DNA from: Gyrodactylus bullatarudis | Taxonomy: Eukaryota > Platyhelminthes > Monogenea > Gyrodactylidea > Gyrodactylidae | Reading direction: 5' to 3' | NCBI GenBank assembly: GCA_012064415.1 | Contig: SSNU01001268.1 | Span: 186,001-250,000 of the forward strand | DNA: 64,000 nt | The notes under the pieces: model-generated | Told to the model about the DNA's origin: nothing | The model's input: only the letters and a program-made list of their open reading frames with translations | Databases searched by the model: none | In this document: piece by piece, positions 22,305 to 35,414 of the stretch | How positions within the stretch are numbered: the stretch's first letter is position 1 | Layout of the letters: every line of letters begins with the position of its first letter | Made by a program: the position numbers and the translations under genes

Positions 22305-22861
22305 ATGCCAGGTGATAGGAAGCCTAGTGACGTGACACCGCAAACTCCTCCGGTGACCTCGTCGGCTGGGAAAAAATTATTTGAAAAACTGAATTTATCA
22401 CGGCCAGGCTCCAGTGTTTCTTCTACTTCGACGACTAATTTTTCAACATCTGACGCATTGAGTGCAAAGCATGCTATTGCCACAAGACTTGCTTCAGCAA
22501 TGCCCACTTCCGGTTCTCCAATAAAGATAATCGAAGCTTTTATTGCAGTTAATGACATAACAGGCCTCGATAGATACTTGAAGAAGCATACCATTCGTAA
22601 AGACATCATCAATTTGGCTATGCAAAAGGCCCTCATACAAAATTTGCCAGAAGCAGTTGAGTGTTTAGCCGAAAACGGAGCAGATACTTCCTTAACTGAC
22701 CAATTTGGTACAACGAGAATACATTTTGCTATGCGCGGCGGCGGAAATCCTGACGTAATAATTGCCCTAGTTAAGCATGATGCAAACTATAAAGATTGGA
22801 ATCAGGATGGCAACTTTCTCATACATTGGGCTTGTCAAAATGAAAGCATAGATTTGGTAAA
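22305..22861 (+). CDS. Ankyrin/TRPM-like channel gene, exon 1 (N-terminus and first ankyrin repeats)
   Basis: This is the first coding exon of a TRP-type cation channel. The start at 22305 (MPGDRKPSD) opens a Pro/Ser/Thr-rich segment of about 65 residues. Ankyrin repeats follow: an N-terminal helical stretch (residues ~70-105), AMQKALIQNLPEAVECLAENGADTSL, FGTTRIHFAMRGGG, and DGNFLIHWACQNESIDLVK. The exon ends in phase 2 at a GTGAGT donor. Joining it to the exon at 39597 restores an uninterrupted ankyrin repeat: the repeat-start DGNFLIHWA is followed 32 residues later by DGRGRLPIHVA. That register is the main evidence that the intron of 16.7 kb is real. Confidence 0.82.
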
Positions 22862-25021
22862 GTGAGTTTCTTATTAAATTTGAATGCTTAATAAACCATA
22901 TTTTTATTTATTTTTCACGTCTTATGGTTAAGTATTAATAAACTTTAAGAATAACTCAAGCTGACTAAAGATGAGAAGAAATCTGAATTATTTTATCATG
23001 AGCTATATCATTTTCAGGTCAAAAAAAGAGTTAATTTACTAGATAAAATACTCAATATTTATCTCCGAAAAGGCAGAAAAATTTTTTTTAATCAATCAAT
23101 ACCAACCTAATCTATGTATTCAGAAAAACTATTCCTATAATCTTCAATTACCTTGGCCGATATGAGCTTTCTCATTTTTCTCTCCCCTATTTATTGGAGA
23201 TTTTTGATGTTTTTTAGCTTGCATTTACTTTTAATTTTTAAACTTTTACTATTTCTTTCAAAAATTGTAAATTATTATCTTCATTCAATTATAAGTGTAA
23301 TTTTTGGAATTTGCATCGAAATTCTACTTTTCAACTTCCGAAAGACTTTAAGCAGTTAAATGCTAGCATCAACATAAGACGAAGAAAACGAATTTGGCCA
23401 TAGAGGTTGAGAAAAAAATTCAACCTCTAAATTTTGAATTATTTTCCTTCTTGATTATCGAAAGATTTAAATGGTTCGATATTCCCCAACAATGATGAAT
23501 TTCTGGGAAATTCTGAATGTGAATTCGTCTAATCTTGACCCCAATTTTCAGCATTTAACTGCTTCAAATCTTCGGTTTTATATAAAATATCAAATTAATA
23601 TACTCATCTTCATAAAAACTTATTCTTAGTGACTGAAATACTTGCCTAAAACATTATAAGCTGGCAAAAATCACAAATTGAATCGATTTGGAATCTGGTT
23701 CTTTCTTGATTGATTCTTGCCTCAAGATTTTTATCGCGTAGGAATTCTTCCGGCTGATTTTACCGTCTACTCCATGTCTTTTAGTCCAGAATCTCGCCTT
23801 TTCTATCATTTTTATTCTAAACTTTTACATAACAATAATGTCAACATTTCTTGAATAAAACTTTTGTCAAAATAATAAAATATTATTGCTAATCACACAA
23901 TGACTTGCTGAGTTAGAGATACTCTCGTTAGAAAACGATTGCATGATCTTTAGACATTAGAGATCAAGAAATATTTCTACTCATCTTAAATTTAGTTGAA
24001 ATTTGCCTTCTATGAAAACAATTACAGTTTTTGTCGGAGATATCCTTATTATTTATCATTTCATCTCTAATTTTTTCCTTCTCTTTTTTGGTGAAAAAAT
24101 TATTTTTTATTGTTCCGATGCTTCGGCCACATTACATTATTGCTATTATTATTATACAAAATTCCTTGTAGAAGAAAGAAAAAAACCCCCTGCATTGTGG
24201 GGTATTCCCTTCTTTCTGTAGGGTATCATAAATAAAAAGATATTCCAACCCGCAATGGTTTCCTTTGGTTCTGTTCAAACCTTTATGGATTATTTTTAAC
24301 ACTGCATTAATAATAATAATAATAATATCGTAATTATCGATTGCCAAAATGCCTTTTTTTAGCGCAAGATGTTGAAAATTTTAGAATTAGCTTTCCCATA
24401 AATTGAACCAAACTATTTCCAAAGCTTCATTTAAAATTACCTTGAATGATCTAGATCAAAATTATCGTAAAGTTTTGGCATAACGATTCCATTTAATGCA
24501 CTCTAAAGAAACGTACATCATTTTACACATCGTTTTTCAAAGCAGATGCGTATTGGCTTTCACTGAATTAGTTTTTAGGTTTTTTACAATATTTTTAGAC
24601 AATTAACCTATTAGCAAAGTGTGGTCACTGGTAATTACTATATCCATATGAACTCTAACTTGATAAAGATTGTCTTCTCACACCTAGATGTTAGAATTCG
24701 GATAAGCAGGTGTCAATTCCATAAGAGAGTCAAATAATATTCAACTCACGGTGGCAGGTTGGTAGTTTATAGGTTATTTTTTTTATTATTAGAATCTCTT
24801 CGTTATTGAAAATCTTTAAAAATATTATACAATTTATTTTATAATTTACACTAAACCAAATCACGAAAAGTGAAATTTAGATTTTTACCTATAAATTTGA
24901 AAGTTTCCTTAATTTAAATCGACTTTTTAAGAAAGAATCTAGTTTTAGTCAGATTTCTTATCGTCTCGATAGTGATATTAAATCCTCTAATATTAAGATC
25001 AAGTTTTATAATTTTATACCT

Positions 25022-25283
25022 AGTGAATAGTGCAGCACTAATACTTATACAAAAATTATCTCCAATTATTTCGTTCTTGGTGCTTAGGAAATATATCCCA
25101 CAGGTTAGTCTTATTTGCTAATGGATTAGCCTATGTCACTAAATGTTACAGCAAATCAAATGGATCCCACCGTAACTAGTACGAAAGTAGCTCTTAGGCT
25201 ATTTCTAAATGCTCTAAGTATACATCTTTGGTAGACATGTACGCCGTTTCATCTTCTTTTGGACTCGTCAGTATGCAAAATAG
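25022..25283 (-). mobile_element. Hammerhead-ribozyme element, copy 2 (decayed)
   Basis: The reverse complement of this interval aligns along its whole length with 10212-10465. It runs from the ribozyme (CTGACGAG, AAAAGA loop, TGAAA) through 'ctaatccattagcaaataag' to the terminal 'gtgctgcactattca'. Stem II has two weakened pairs and C11.1 is changed to T, so cleavage is probably lost. Stem III here keeps the expected C-G pair (GAAACGGCGTA). Confidence 0.75.
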
Positions 25284-27720
25284 TGATAATTAGTTTATTT
25301 GGGAATCCTGAAAAATAACGTTCGATCCCTCTCACATCTTGTAATCGCCAAAATTTTCAACTCAGTGTTCAAAATAATGAATTTTATATATCATTCAAAA
25401 ATTGTATAAAATTTATATATCGAATGATGAAATTTCTTGAATAAATGGTAAAAACTTGATTTACCTTCTAGCAATTTCATTGTACTCTTATTTTGATTAC
25501 ATAGGAAATAACAGATATTTTATGAGAAGTGAGACTTTATCTTGTTTAATTTCATAATCTTGGGTTTACCCTATGATCTAACTCCAATTTCAACTGAATT
25601 TATAGTTGTAGATTAATATCCAATAACTATTTTTAGTGTTTTTTATTTTATGTAGAGAGATAAAAACACTGCAAAATTTGGACATGATGAATAAAGCGAG
25701 TCGTGATAAAATTGATAATATTATCATGCTTTTTATAATATAGAATTCATGAAAGAGTCATCCTGATATAATCTATATCCATGGAAAATAATATGAATTT
25801 TCACTTATGATAGATGACATCCGTTCCTCCATTCTTACATTAACGTCATGCTAGCTTTTTCCAATAAATAAAAATAATAGATATAACACTGAAAAAATAC
25901 ATGAGGCCAGCCAAGGTGTTGTTAGAAATCTTTTTCAAGTTGAACCCACCCACATTCCATTATAAATTTGCATTACTATTCAAATTTCTTAAATAAGGGG
26001 AAAGAATGCATTGTTATTAAACATGAAACCAAGTTATAAACGAGGTGTTTTCTAATTAACCTGACATCATTTTTTATGAACCATGTCTTACAATAGTATA
26101 ATAAGAAATTCGAGATGTAGAAACCAATGCTAATAAGAGGAAAGTGGGTTTACAAACGATATCAGATATTAAGAGGCCTTCCACATACGTAATACATAAC
26201 TTTCACCTTAATTTTTGTTCCAACTTTTATTCCCATGAAAAGTATTTATACTTTTACAAGAATACGATGTAATAATGTTAAAGATAATAAATACATGATA
26301 AATATAAAGTACAACAATATATTCCTAGATAGATGTACATAATAGATTGAATTATTTTTTCCTCGAAATCTATAATATTTATTTTTCATGCTTCAAAAAT
26401 AAACATTAATGTGTAGAATGGAAAAATATCACAGCTAAATTCATTGATCGTAATATCTTCTAAGAATAAAAAGATCAAGTTAGTTCTTGAAAGTTTCCTG
26501 TCAAATAAGCTTCTATGCATATAAATGTGTTAGTTCCTTTTACATAAAGTTGACATGAAAATGAGAATTCACTATTTTTATGTAGGAAGATAATTTATTT
26601 GAATATTTCTGAAAAATATCAAGCCGGGCAAAATTAGTCCTTTTTTGAATTTCGAAAATGCACCAAAATTCCACGTTTTAAACTTTCGACATCGAAAAGT
26701 TTTTGATTTCAAAGAACTAAAGCAATTCGATACAGAAAGTTCAAATTTGGCGATTGACAGAAACTCAACTTCTGCTTAGTGATGATCCGAAATGTCTGTA
26801 CCGAATATTTGATGATTTCAAAGATTTTAGGCAATAAAATGATGATATTGCGCACCAATATTAGACAAATGATTCTAATCTGGTCACCGAAGCTCACAAA
26901 AATTCATCCTTAACTCTCTTTTGAGGAATCAACTATTACAACTTTCAAGGGATTACAACACTTACACTTGGTTACAGATAAATCGGGAAGTTTATTCGGT
27001 ATCAATTTTCCTTCATGAAATTCCTATCATACATTACATTGTATAGCTCTGAATATATTAATCAAACATTCAAGTGATTAGGCAATATTATCGACTTAAT
27101 AAGCATTCAGTATTATATATATTTTGCAGCTTTCCTTCTCAATTTCCCGTTTGACAACTTGTCTTGCTTTTCTTATCTCCTTATTCGATCGTCTTTTGAT
27201 GATTTTCAGTTATATGCTTGTCAATTCTAAGAGATTTATCGACACTACTTTAATGATGGCGAATTATTTTTTAAAGATTGTCTATATAACTCAAAGAAAG
27301 GTTGTAATGGTATGGTTTCTTTTGACGAGAATATGAACATCATATACAACTCAAGTGTTTTGTTCGAAAACTACTCTCTTGTTATAATTTATGGCACGAT
27401 TTAAGCTAAGATTAATTTCGTACCAAAACAACATATTTTAATCAGAAGATTGTTATTATTTTCAAGGTTACAACAGGTTTTAAGATCATTATTGTTACTA
27501 ATCAAGATGTTATTTTATAATTATTGATCTTGATTAGAAGTAGTTTCTAGGAATGTAAACCTGATGATCTAGTCTAGACGAATTCGTTAATAACAATTGA
27601 AAATCAATGATATTTCCGGATTTTACCTTCCTAATATAACAGTAACAGATGCCAAAAAATAATAAAATACATTTGATGCTACAAATACAAATGAATCTAT
27701 TTTGTGATGAGATTATTATA

Positions 27721-28080
27721 TATTAGACTTGGACGAAATTTCGCAAAATTACTTAAATCACCCATCGATGAAAAAACTAATCTTCAAGTATTTAAATATA
27801 ATCCCATCAAATTTCGCTTCAAAATACCTTTCCATGCTTCTGGAACGTTTTCTGACCTATAAAAATTGTAAAATTCATGAAAAATATAATATATATAATA
27901 ATAAGATAAATTTCGTTTTGAGATATTGAAATTTTGAAAGGAATTTTTAAAACTTTATGTAAAGAAATAATGTAAATCCAAGTTATTTTGATGGGATTAT
28001 ATTTAAATACTTGAAGATTAGTTTTTTCATCGATGGGTGATTTAAGTAATTTTGCGAAATTTCGTCCAAGTCTATAATAT
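27721..28080. mobile_element. Inverted-repeat element, ~90-bp arms
   Basis: The left arm, about 27721-27808 ('tagacttggacgaaatttcg'), and the right arm, about 27987-28080 ('cgaaatttcgtccaagtcta'), are nearly perfect inverted copies around about 180 bp of AT-rich loop. The arm can be read as ISQNYLNHPSMKKLIFKYLN on either strand, but I see no gene. It is MITE-like and lies inside the TRP-gene intron. Confidence 0.75.
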
Positions 28081-29599
28081 ATTGTAGAGGTCTATTGTAG
28101 ATAACTACAAAGTTTTTTAAATTCATAATTTTCAAGATTTCCATGATTCGATTGGGATTTTTAAACATGTTTTTGGATCTGTTGAAAATCGAAAAGGATT
28201 AGATCATAAAAAATATTTAAATACAGTTTTATTTCTGAAGAATACTTCAACAATTGGTTATCACGAACACTGATCAACTTACTTAATCATTCAGAGGAGA
28301 ATAAAAATAAAAATTATGATGTAATTATAACTCGTATTTTTTAGATTTAAACATTAATAAATACTCAGAAATTTCTCAAGAGATTATGCGATCGAAAAAA
28401 TATCCATCAGATTTTAACGTTATTCTAGCTTTTGCGTAATCTAAATGCAATCGTCGTCGCTAAGCAATTCCATTTGATTTCCCAAAACTGATAATAAGTA
28501 ATAGTTAAAATTTTTATTTAAAAACAGGAATGCTACATTTTAACCTTTAATTCTACACAAAAAAGTACCATTTAACATTGAAAATCAATACTTGTTACAC
28601 AATATCAAAGGATACTTTTGGTTTCCTGTTATTTTCAGATGTACTTTAAATTACATAATAAAAATGGGGAAATCCAGTTTCGTTGACATGCCAAACACAT
28701 TTCTCTTATGAAGAGTTATCAAAAGTTCATGTATAATAAACCAGTTCTCTATTAAAAACGAATTCAGCTCTCTTTCTTCGGGGTTAGAATGATGAAGAAA
28801 AAAAACACAAGGAAATTTGCTTCACAACATGTCATTTTGAATGTTTCACGTTTCAATAGTATCTCTCTTGATGGAGTATATTTAGACATTCATTGCAGAT
28901 AAATTCCAAACAAATGTTGCTTACAATCAATAGAAGGAACTTTAAATTCACAATTTTTAGTTTTGATGAAAATGATTGATGCTTATCTTCTAATCAGAGA
29001 CACAGTTTGAATCTTGAAATCAATTCAAAATCTATGAGAGTTAATAAATTTTTTGAAAACATTGAATTTTTACGAGATTTCTATGGTCTTACCCCTTTTA
29101 TAGTTTTTTCAGTTAGCCTAGCATTTCATTAAAATAAGTTTGAATGCAAACTTTTAGGCATGATCTCTAAGAAAAACTAGATATCGACAAGCAGGAAAAA
29201 GCTTCTTGATCACCAATACACTGAATAAATTTAGATCTATGATTTAGAGAATAAAAGACACTGAAATTCATGCTATGTGTACATTTTGGTAGTATTATTT
29301 TATTATGAATAGTACATGATCAAAATGAATCTATATATATGTAAATTGTCCTGATAAAAATCCGAAACTCTTTTTAGATATTTATGGGGGGGATTGAAAT
29401 ATGCAATAAAAGACACATCAATAAATATATTTGCCTGGTATAAGAGTTTAATATATACTTCGATGAGTTTTATGATAAACTGTCTCTTCAAATTCAAAAA
29501 TGAATCCACCAGTTCTTCAGTTATCTAAAGTAGATTAATCATTTCAATGAGATAATCAACGAAATATTCAAAAAATAAGTAAACCGAAAAGAATTTGCG

Positions 29600-30150
29600 A
29601 TAATTTCACTAATAATGATACAGTATCGAGTTTTGGTATTGATTTCGAAACTCACCAAATTCCCATTTTTTGAACTTAGAGTTGAAACTTATTGTTGATT
29701 TCAAATTTGAATTTTAGGATCACGATTAGACAGATAAACCAAATATGATGAATCTTATTTTGAGAATCACCTCATCATCGTGTGAAAATTGAAATTTGTT
29801 TTTCATCATTTTCCCTACTTGAAAATCGATTAGATTTCGATAAACTAAAGAATTTTTCTAAAGTTTTAAATTGATTATCGGTTTTCTCGTCTTATTGTGA
29901 TCCTAAAAACCAACATTTGATCAATCTCTCACTTTGGAATTAACAGAAATTTTTCAACTTAAATTTGAAAAAATGGGAATTCGGCGCTCAATATTTGAAA
30001 TATGCCAGAACTTTCTTAAATGATATTTAAAAATTTTTTTCTCCACATGAAAAGTGGGCCTCACGATCTAGTTTTCAAAACATCATGATCAAATTTGATT
30101 TTCTGCTGAAAAATTGTAAATTCCCACCTTCATGTTAACTAGCTTTATTA
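29600..30150. repeat. Foldback repeat R1 (second well-preserved copy)
   Basis: The left arm near 29640-29735 ('ggatcacgattagac') and the right arm near 29885-30140 ('ctcgtcttattgtgatccta', 'gatcaatctctcac') are inverted relative to each other. Both match the full-length R1 at 20540-21232. Confidence 0.6.
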
Positions 30151-31725
30151 TATACGTTACTGTATCTCTGAAGAAATTAATTTTTTGAATTTTGTATAAA
30201 TATTAAGAAAAAGGGTGATTCTATCCCGGCTAAAAATAATGTTGAATGATGCAAGGACCTATTCTATGAGGTTGACCATCTATTCATCACATTTCATGAA
30301 GTTTTTTATCTACTTATCAGGCAGTTCTCGAGATACCTTAGTAGCATTACTATCTACCAAAAATCTAAATTTAAAAACTATTTTTATTTTCAAAAATTAA
30401 TTCTCAATAAATAGGATGTTCTATCGAATAAGCCCAGATTTGTTGCAAATTTTTTATAAGCCTTATGTACTTATGAAGGGATTGAAAAGTATGAATAAAA
30501 GATCTGTAACATATATCTTATTTATCAGATTGAATTCAGGATAGGTCAGATTACAAACAAGAAAAAGTTGGGGTTATTTTATTACTCATTATACAAATGG
30601 CATTAAACTTGTATACCAAATTTGGTTTGCGATTTTCTAAGAGTTTGGTAACAAAAAAGATTGATTAATTACTATAAAATAGAGAAATTGTTATGTACTA
30701 ATAAATGAGCCAATTTCAACGTAAGTGCTGTACTTAAAGAACATATATCACCAAATATATAATTTCTGAAATTTCTTTTGTAGGTCTGAGAATATCTATC
30801 GAAGATTAAGAATTATTTATTCGAATCTTCGAAATCAACTCGAATTTTGAGTTCGAAAGTTGAAAAAGTCGAACATTTGGTACAATATCGAAATTAATTT
30901 TTTCGGAATTTTTATTTTAACCATTCATGGGCTCATTTTATCATGGAATTCAAAAAATATTTGTGTTCCTGACTATCCGGAGAAAAATATTCAGATTTCT
31001 GTAAAAAAACGTTGATTCATGTCAACTTGAGGCTTTAGATATTGCAAGAGTTCATTTTTAAATTTTGCATTTAACTCATTCGCGTAGTTAATCTTGTTCT
31101 TTAGTTCAGCGATTGAGTGTTGGGGCTTATCCCTAATTTACAGGAAGCATAATGGAATAGTTTCCTCTCGAAATTGTACAGTTTTAGTTTTAACTCTCTC
31201 AGTTGTCAACTCTATCATTAATCAAAATCTTGAAAATCTAATAGATTCATATTTGGGAAAGTAAATTATAAAATAGGACTTTAATACAGTGCCGAAAGAA
31301 TCGAATTGTAAAACAACATAAGCCATTGTATAAAATCAGGACATTTTTACATTGTATTACACTGTATTCATTGTTTCATTTACAAAAAAAGTTAGGAAAG
31401 CTTTGCAAATGTTTCATAAACAATTGAAATTTGGCAGGAATTTTAAACCTGAATTCTATCAAGTCAACGTTACAATGTAGGCATAGAATTTTCAATTTAA
31501 TTTTCACTTGATACAAATCTAGTTCAGAAGGAATATTTTGTTCGAATTATATATTCATTCTTCTCCAAAATAATTTTGAGTTAAATTAATTAAGGTGGCA
31601 TTGATGGTGTCATAGTTCCATTTTTAGTAAAAAATCTCTCAAATTTGATATTATTATTTTCTTGGCTTCTATCATGAAAAAAATTACCGAAATTAATTTC
31701 AGCAAATTTTTCATCCCTTTAATTT

Positions 31726-32424
31726 TGTTATGGACTAGGCTATGGGTATTGGGAAAATAAGAAGAGTAGACGTATTGGGCTGGGACTTTATTAAGTTGAG
31801 CGAACCATAATACCTGGCTCATGGGTAACAAGATAAACAACAGATTAATAGTACAAATCATATAGGTCTTTTAAAGGATATGCTTGGCGTATATTCAAAC
31901 ACCACAACACCTTTCCTCTCAAAAGTTAGAGCTCTTGTGATTATTGAGATTCACTGACTCGGCATTCGATCGATATCTCATTTGCCTTGATTTTAAGCCT
32001 TTGAATGATTTGGGTGTCTAGTTTTATTGGGATTATAGAATGCTTGCTCGTTACCTTCCTTCGTGATCGTTCCTTTTTCTTAATGAGAGCAAATAATGAA
32101 GTTCATGGAAGCCATTTTTGTTAATGGGCTTGACAGACGGCATGGTCCATGCCGCATGAAGTCTTTATTGGATCAAATTGAGGTATCAGAGTATCATCTC
32201 ACTCTTCTGTGTAGTTGAAATCATTTTCAAGGTTCTGATTGACCATGTCGCCATTGTTATGGACTAGGCTATGGGTATTGGGCAAGTGAGAAGAGTAGAC
32301 GTATTGGGCTGGGACTTTATTAAGTTGAGCGAACCATAATACCTGGCTCAAGGGTAACAGGTTAATAATACAAATCATATAGGTCTTTTAAAAGATAAGC
32401 TTGGATATTCAAACACCACAAAAA
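31726..32424 (-). mobile_element. Miniature (TRIM-like) LTR retrotransposon
   Basis: Two direct repeats, 31726-31909 and 32255-32424, share long identical stretches such as 'gggctgggactttattaag' and begin TGTTATGG and end ...CACAACA (the second end decayed to CACAAAA). Read on the minus strand, the 5' LTR is followed after one base by TGGCGACATGG, a plausible tRNA primer-binding site beginning TGG. The other LTR is preceded by the purine-rich tract GAGAGGAAAGG, a plausible polypurine tract. A possible 5-bp target duplication AATTT flanks it (31721-31725 and 32425-32429). The internal region is only about 345 bp with no gag or pol, so it must be non-autonomous. Confidence 0.75.
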
Positions 32425-33024
32425 AATTTATAATAATACAAAATCATCGTTTCTTTTGTAAGTTTTTACATCATTCTAATTCTACTGAATAGCCAATTCA
32501 GATTCCAATCCAGGCTAGAAATCGATCATTTTCAAAATCTATGTCCATAGTACATCGATACGATCATTACAAATTAATAATTCACGTAGTTTTTCAAACA
32601 CCTCAGAAAATTGAAGAAGATATATTAAAACCAAGTGTACGTTTCTCAAAGAATCATCACTGGTATTTCTTTGAAGTTAGAAATTCATTAAAAATTATGA
32701 ATGAAATACAAAAATCAGAAAAAAGTGTAAGCTAAAACTCTCTAACAGATAGCATAAGTGAAAAAAATCACATAGGCCAAGAAAGTTGAAGATTATAGGA
32801 ATAGTTTATCTAAGCACATAGATTAGGTTAATGAGAAATTTTTCGGAAGGAGAGAATTTAGTAAATTCCTGCTTATGATATGATATACCTTGGTAAATAA
32901 GATTGATTGAGATTGTTTCCCCTCTTTGCTCAAATAATCTAATTTCTAAATCGTTGACAGAACCAAGATTTTAACTTACCAAATTTAAGTTTAAATTAAA
33001 TTACAGTCAATCATGAGTCATCAG

Positions 33025-33283
33025 CTGATCAGCAAAGGGTCTTTACGTTTAGTAGAATGAGAAACCCTCAAGAGATTTTCATGGATAGTGGAATTTTTTG
33101 ATGTAGGCTTCGGTCTATAACGTAAATTTAGGCCCCATAAGATTCATTTTATATATTGACAGCATCAAAATCTGTACGCCTCAATTAACACTTTACATTA
33201 TAGACTGAAGCATACATCAAAAATAGTCCACTATCCATGACGATTTCTCATTCCACTATACGTGAAGATCCTTTGCTAATCAG
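33025..33283. mobile_element. 259-bp MITE-like inverted-repeat element
   Basis: The left arm (33025 to about 33125, 'ctgatcagcaaag...') and the right arm (about 33192-33283, '...ctttgctaatcag') are imperfect inverted copies of about 95 bp around a 66-bp centre. Both contain 'catggatagtgga' and 'atgagaaa' in mirrored positions. There is no coding capacity. Confidence 0.75.
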
Positions 33284-34047
33284 TCAATCGGGGGTAATCA
33301 GACTAACCAAAACAGAAAAAATCTTCAGAGGAAAGTTAGACACCAAAAGAATAATTAGCATGAAGATTTTCCGAAATCTCTTCATCGTTGAAATCCAGCA
33401 TCTATATCATAGATAATAATCTAGACAAAAACCAACAGGGTTTCTTATTAGAACAAACTAGATTCTTAAAACAAACTCTAAATTTATACCTGATATCAAG
33501 AAAGATATTACACATATCTGTAATTAAAAGACATGTGCTTACTATATAATACTAGGGAATACTGAAATTAAAATAGATGAGGATCTCATGTAAAAACATT
33601 ATTTACATGGATTTTTTATTACAAAAACTAACTTCATTCCTGACTTTAGAATAAAAATACGTATATAATTATAAATTATAATCTTCATTTGGTGTTTGTT
33701 TTACAATGTGAATTCAAAGTAGAAGGGTATTTGCAAAACTTTTGAAAAAGAAAATCCAAAATCTGCTCCCAATGGCTAGTCCTCCCTGTACTAAATGATA
33801 TTTATTAGAGTAGGCCAAATTTTTCAACTTTTCACAGCCTTAATCTCATTCTGAAGATTATCGAAAACTAGGCTTTTTTTCTATAAAACCATACGTTTGT
33901 TCGAGTTTGTTCTGGTATACAAAATCTCGATTGAAAATGTCAATTTTTAAACACGCGCCGAGATTTTTTCAATGAATTTCACTACGAGAAAGGACAAAAT
34001 TGAGGTTTTTGAATAGTTTGTGCAAAATTTTGAAAAAAATAGGGCTT

Positions 34048-34698
34048 CTATACCATTTTCAGATCGTTTTCAAAAGTTTACAAATGATTTTTGAAAATAT
34101 CCAATTAAATTTCATACTTTTAAAATAAGAGAATAAACTTTTCCAAATAGATTTCCTATTAGTCAAAAAATAATTTCAGGGGAGGGGGTTTTTACAATTG
34201 GATTTTAAACTTATGAAAATGAATCTCAAACATTTCAAATTAGGGGCTAAAGATTTCCAGTTAGACAGTAAAAGAAAATCCAAAAGAAACATGAATAAAT
34301 ATAATTGAAATTCATTTTAAGGTCAAATATTATTCTTCCTTCAATAATTACAGGTTATTTAGATATTTTCATCATGAACATTTCTCATTAGACCTTCAAC
34401 ATTTCAAATCAAATTTAGACTTATGCAAACCGATTTCAAACTTATCCAATAAGATTTTGAATTTTTTCATTTTATGTCTAATCTTATTCTATTAACACTT
34501 TTCTGCTTTGATATATTTCCCTGCATAATATGGATATTACATTATTTGATATTATAAGTATTTTATAAAGTTAGTTCTCAACGATAATAGGAAATCTATT
34601 TGGAAAAGTTTATTCTCTTATTTTAAAAGTATGAAATTTAATTGGATATTTTCAAAAATCATTTGTAAACTTTTGAAAACGATCTGAAAATGGTATAG
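34048..34698. repeat. Perfect 113-bp inverted repeat with 425-bp loop
   Basis: Bases 34048-34160 ('ctataccattttcagatcg...') and 34586-34698 ('...cgatctgaaaatggtatag') appear to be exact reverse complements over 113 bp. The absence of differences suggests a recent event or gene conversion. Outside the left arm lies a reverse R3 repeat (about 33875-34050). Confidence 0.8.
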
Positions 34699-35213
34699 TA
34701 GAAATTGAGTATTTTTAACATTTTGAAAGAAATTCCTAAGAAATTGGGTAAATTTTAATGATTTCAGGGAAAATGGGATTTTTGTTTATTAGAACATGAA
34801 AAATTTTCATTTTGATTTTCAAAAATGAATCATAAATACAGAATTAATAAAGAATTTGGCAGATTATAAATAAAATAAACAAATATATTTTCGAAATCTC
34901 CAAATCTTATAGAATCGTGATTTTCAAACTCATTGAGTGAACCTGATTTCAGAAGTTAATATTTCAAAGTCTCAAACAAATTAAAATCTTACCTTCGATG
35001 ATCCCTCCGAAAACAAAGGTTCTTCTATTAAAATTTTGACTACACGGATACTTTCACAAATCTGAAATAATCGATATTTTTCATTTGTTCCGTTTACTCT
35101 TGAAAGAGTTTACTTTTTTGTCAAGTTGCATCAATAAAAAGTGGTTTTTCATAGAGGTTTGTAAACAGTGTGCAAATAGTATAACCTAAATCTTCCATTC
35201 AAGTGTTTATTTA

Positions 35214-35414
35214 CTAATGTAGATCACCTCGTGAAACGACAATAATTTTTTTGTAACTCTTTGTAAGTTTTCTGTTATTATGAACAGAAACATGGATTAT
35301 TTCAGTTAACAGAGATCGCAGCTTTTCATTATCTTTCAAAGATTCCTTTATCCTGACAACTTCACCATCTCGGATTAGTTTTTGATTCAACAAATAAACT
35401 TTGACGCCAATCAT
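35214..35414 (-). CDS. Possible small protein or exon, unknown
   Basis: A 66-codon minus-strand frame starts MIGVKVYLLNQKLIRDGEVVRI and ends SRGDLH. The mix of charged and hydrophobic residues (KESLKDNEKLRSLLTEIIHVS) is more protein-like than the surrounding AT-rich frames. It could be a nested single-exon gene or the last exon of a gene in the TRP intron. I recognise no family, and chance is a real alternative. Confidence 0.25.
   Translation of the reverse strand: MIGVKVYLLNQKLIRDGEVVRIKESLKDNEKLRSLLTEIIHVSVHNNRKLTKSYKKIIVVSRGDLH

Noticed and set aside
27729..28168. Same peptide (ISQNYLNHPSMKKLIF...) on both strands
   Set aside because: It is produced by the two arms of an inverted repeat, so the duplication reflects the DNA palindrome rather than selection on a protein.
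31610..31861. 83-codon minus-strand frame resembling a membrane protein
   Set aside because: It lies largely in one LTR of the miniature LTR element. The second LTR copy does not preserve it.
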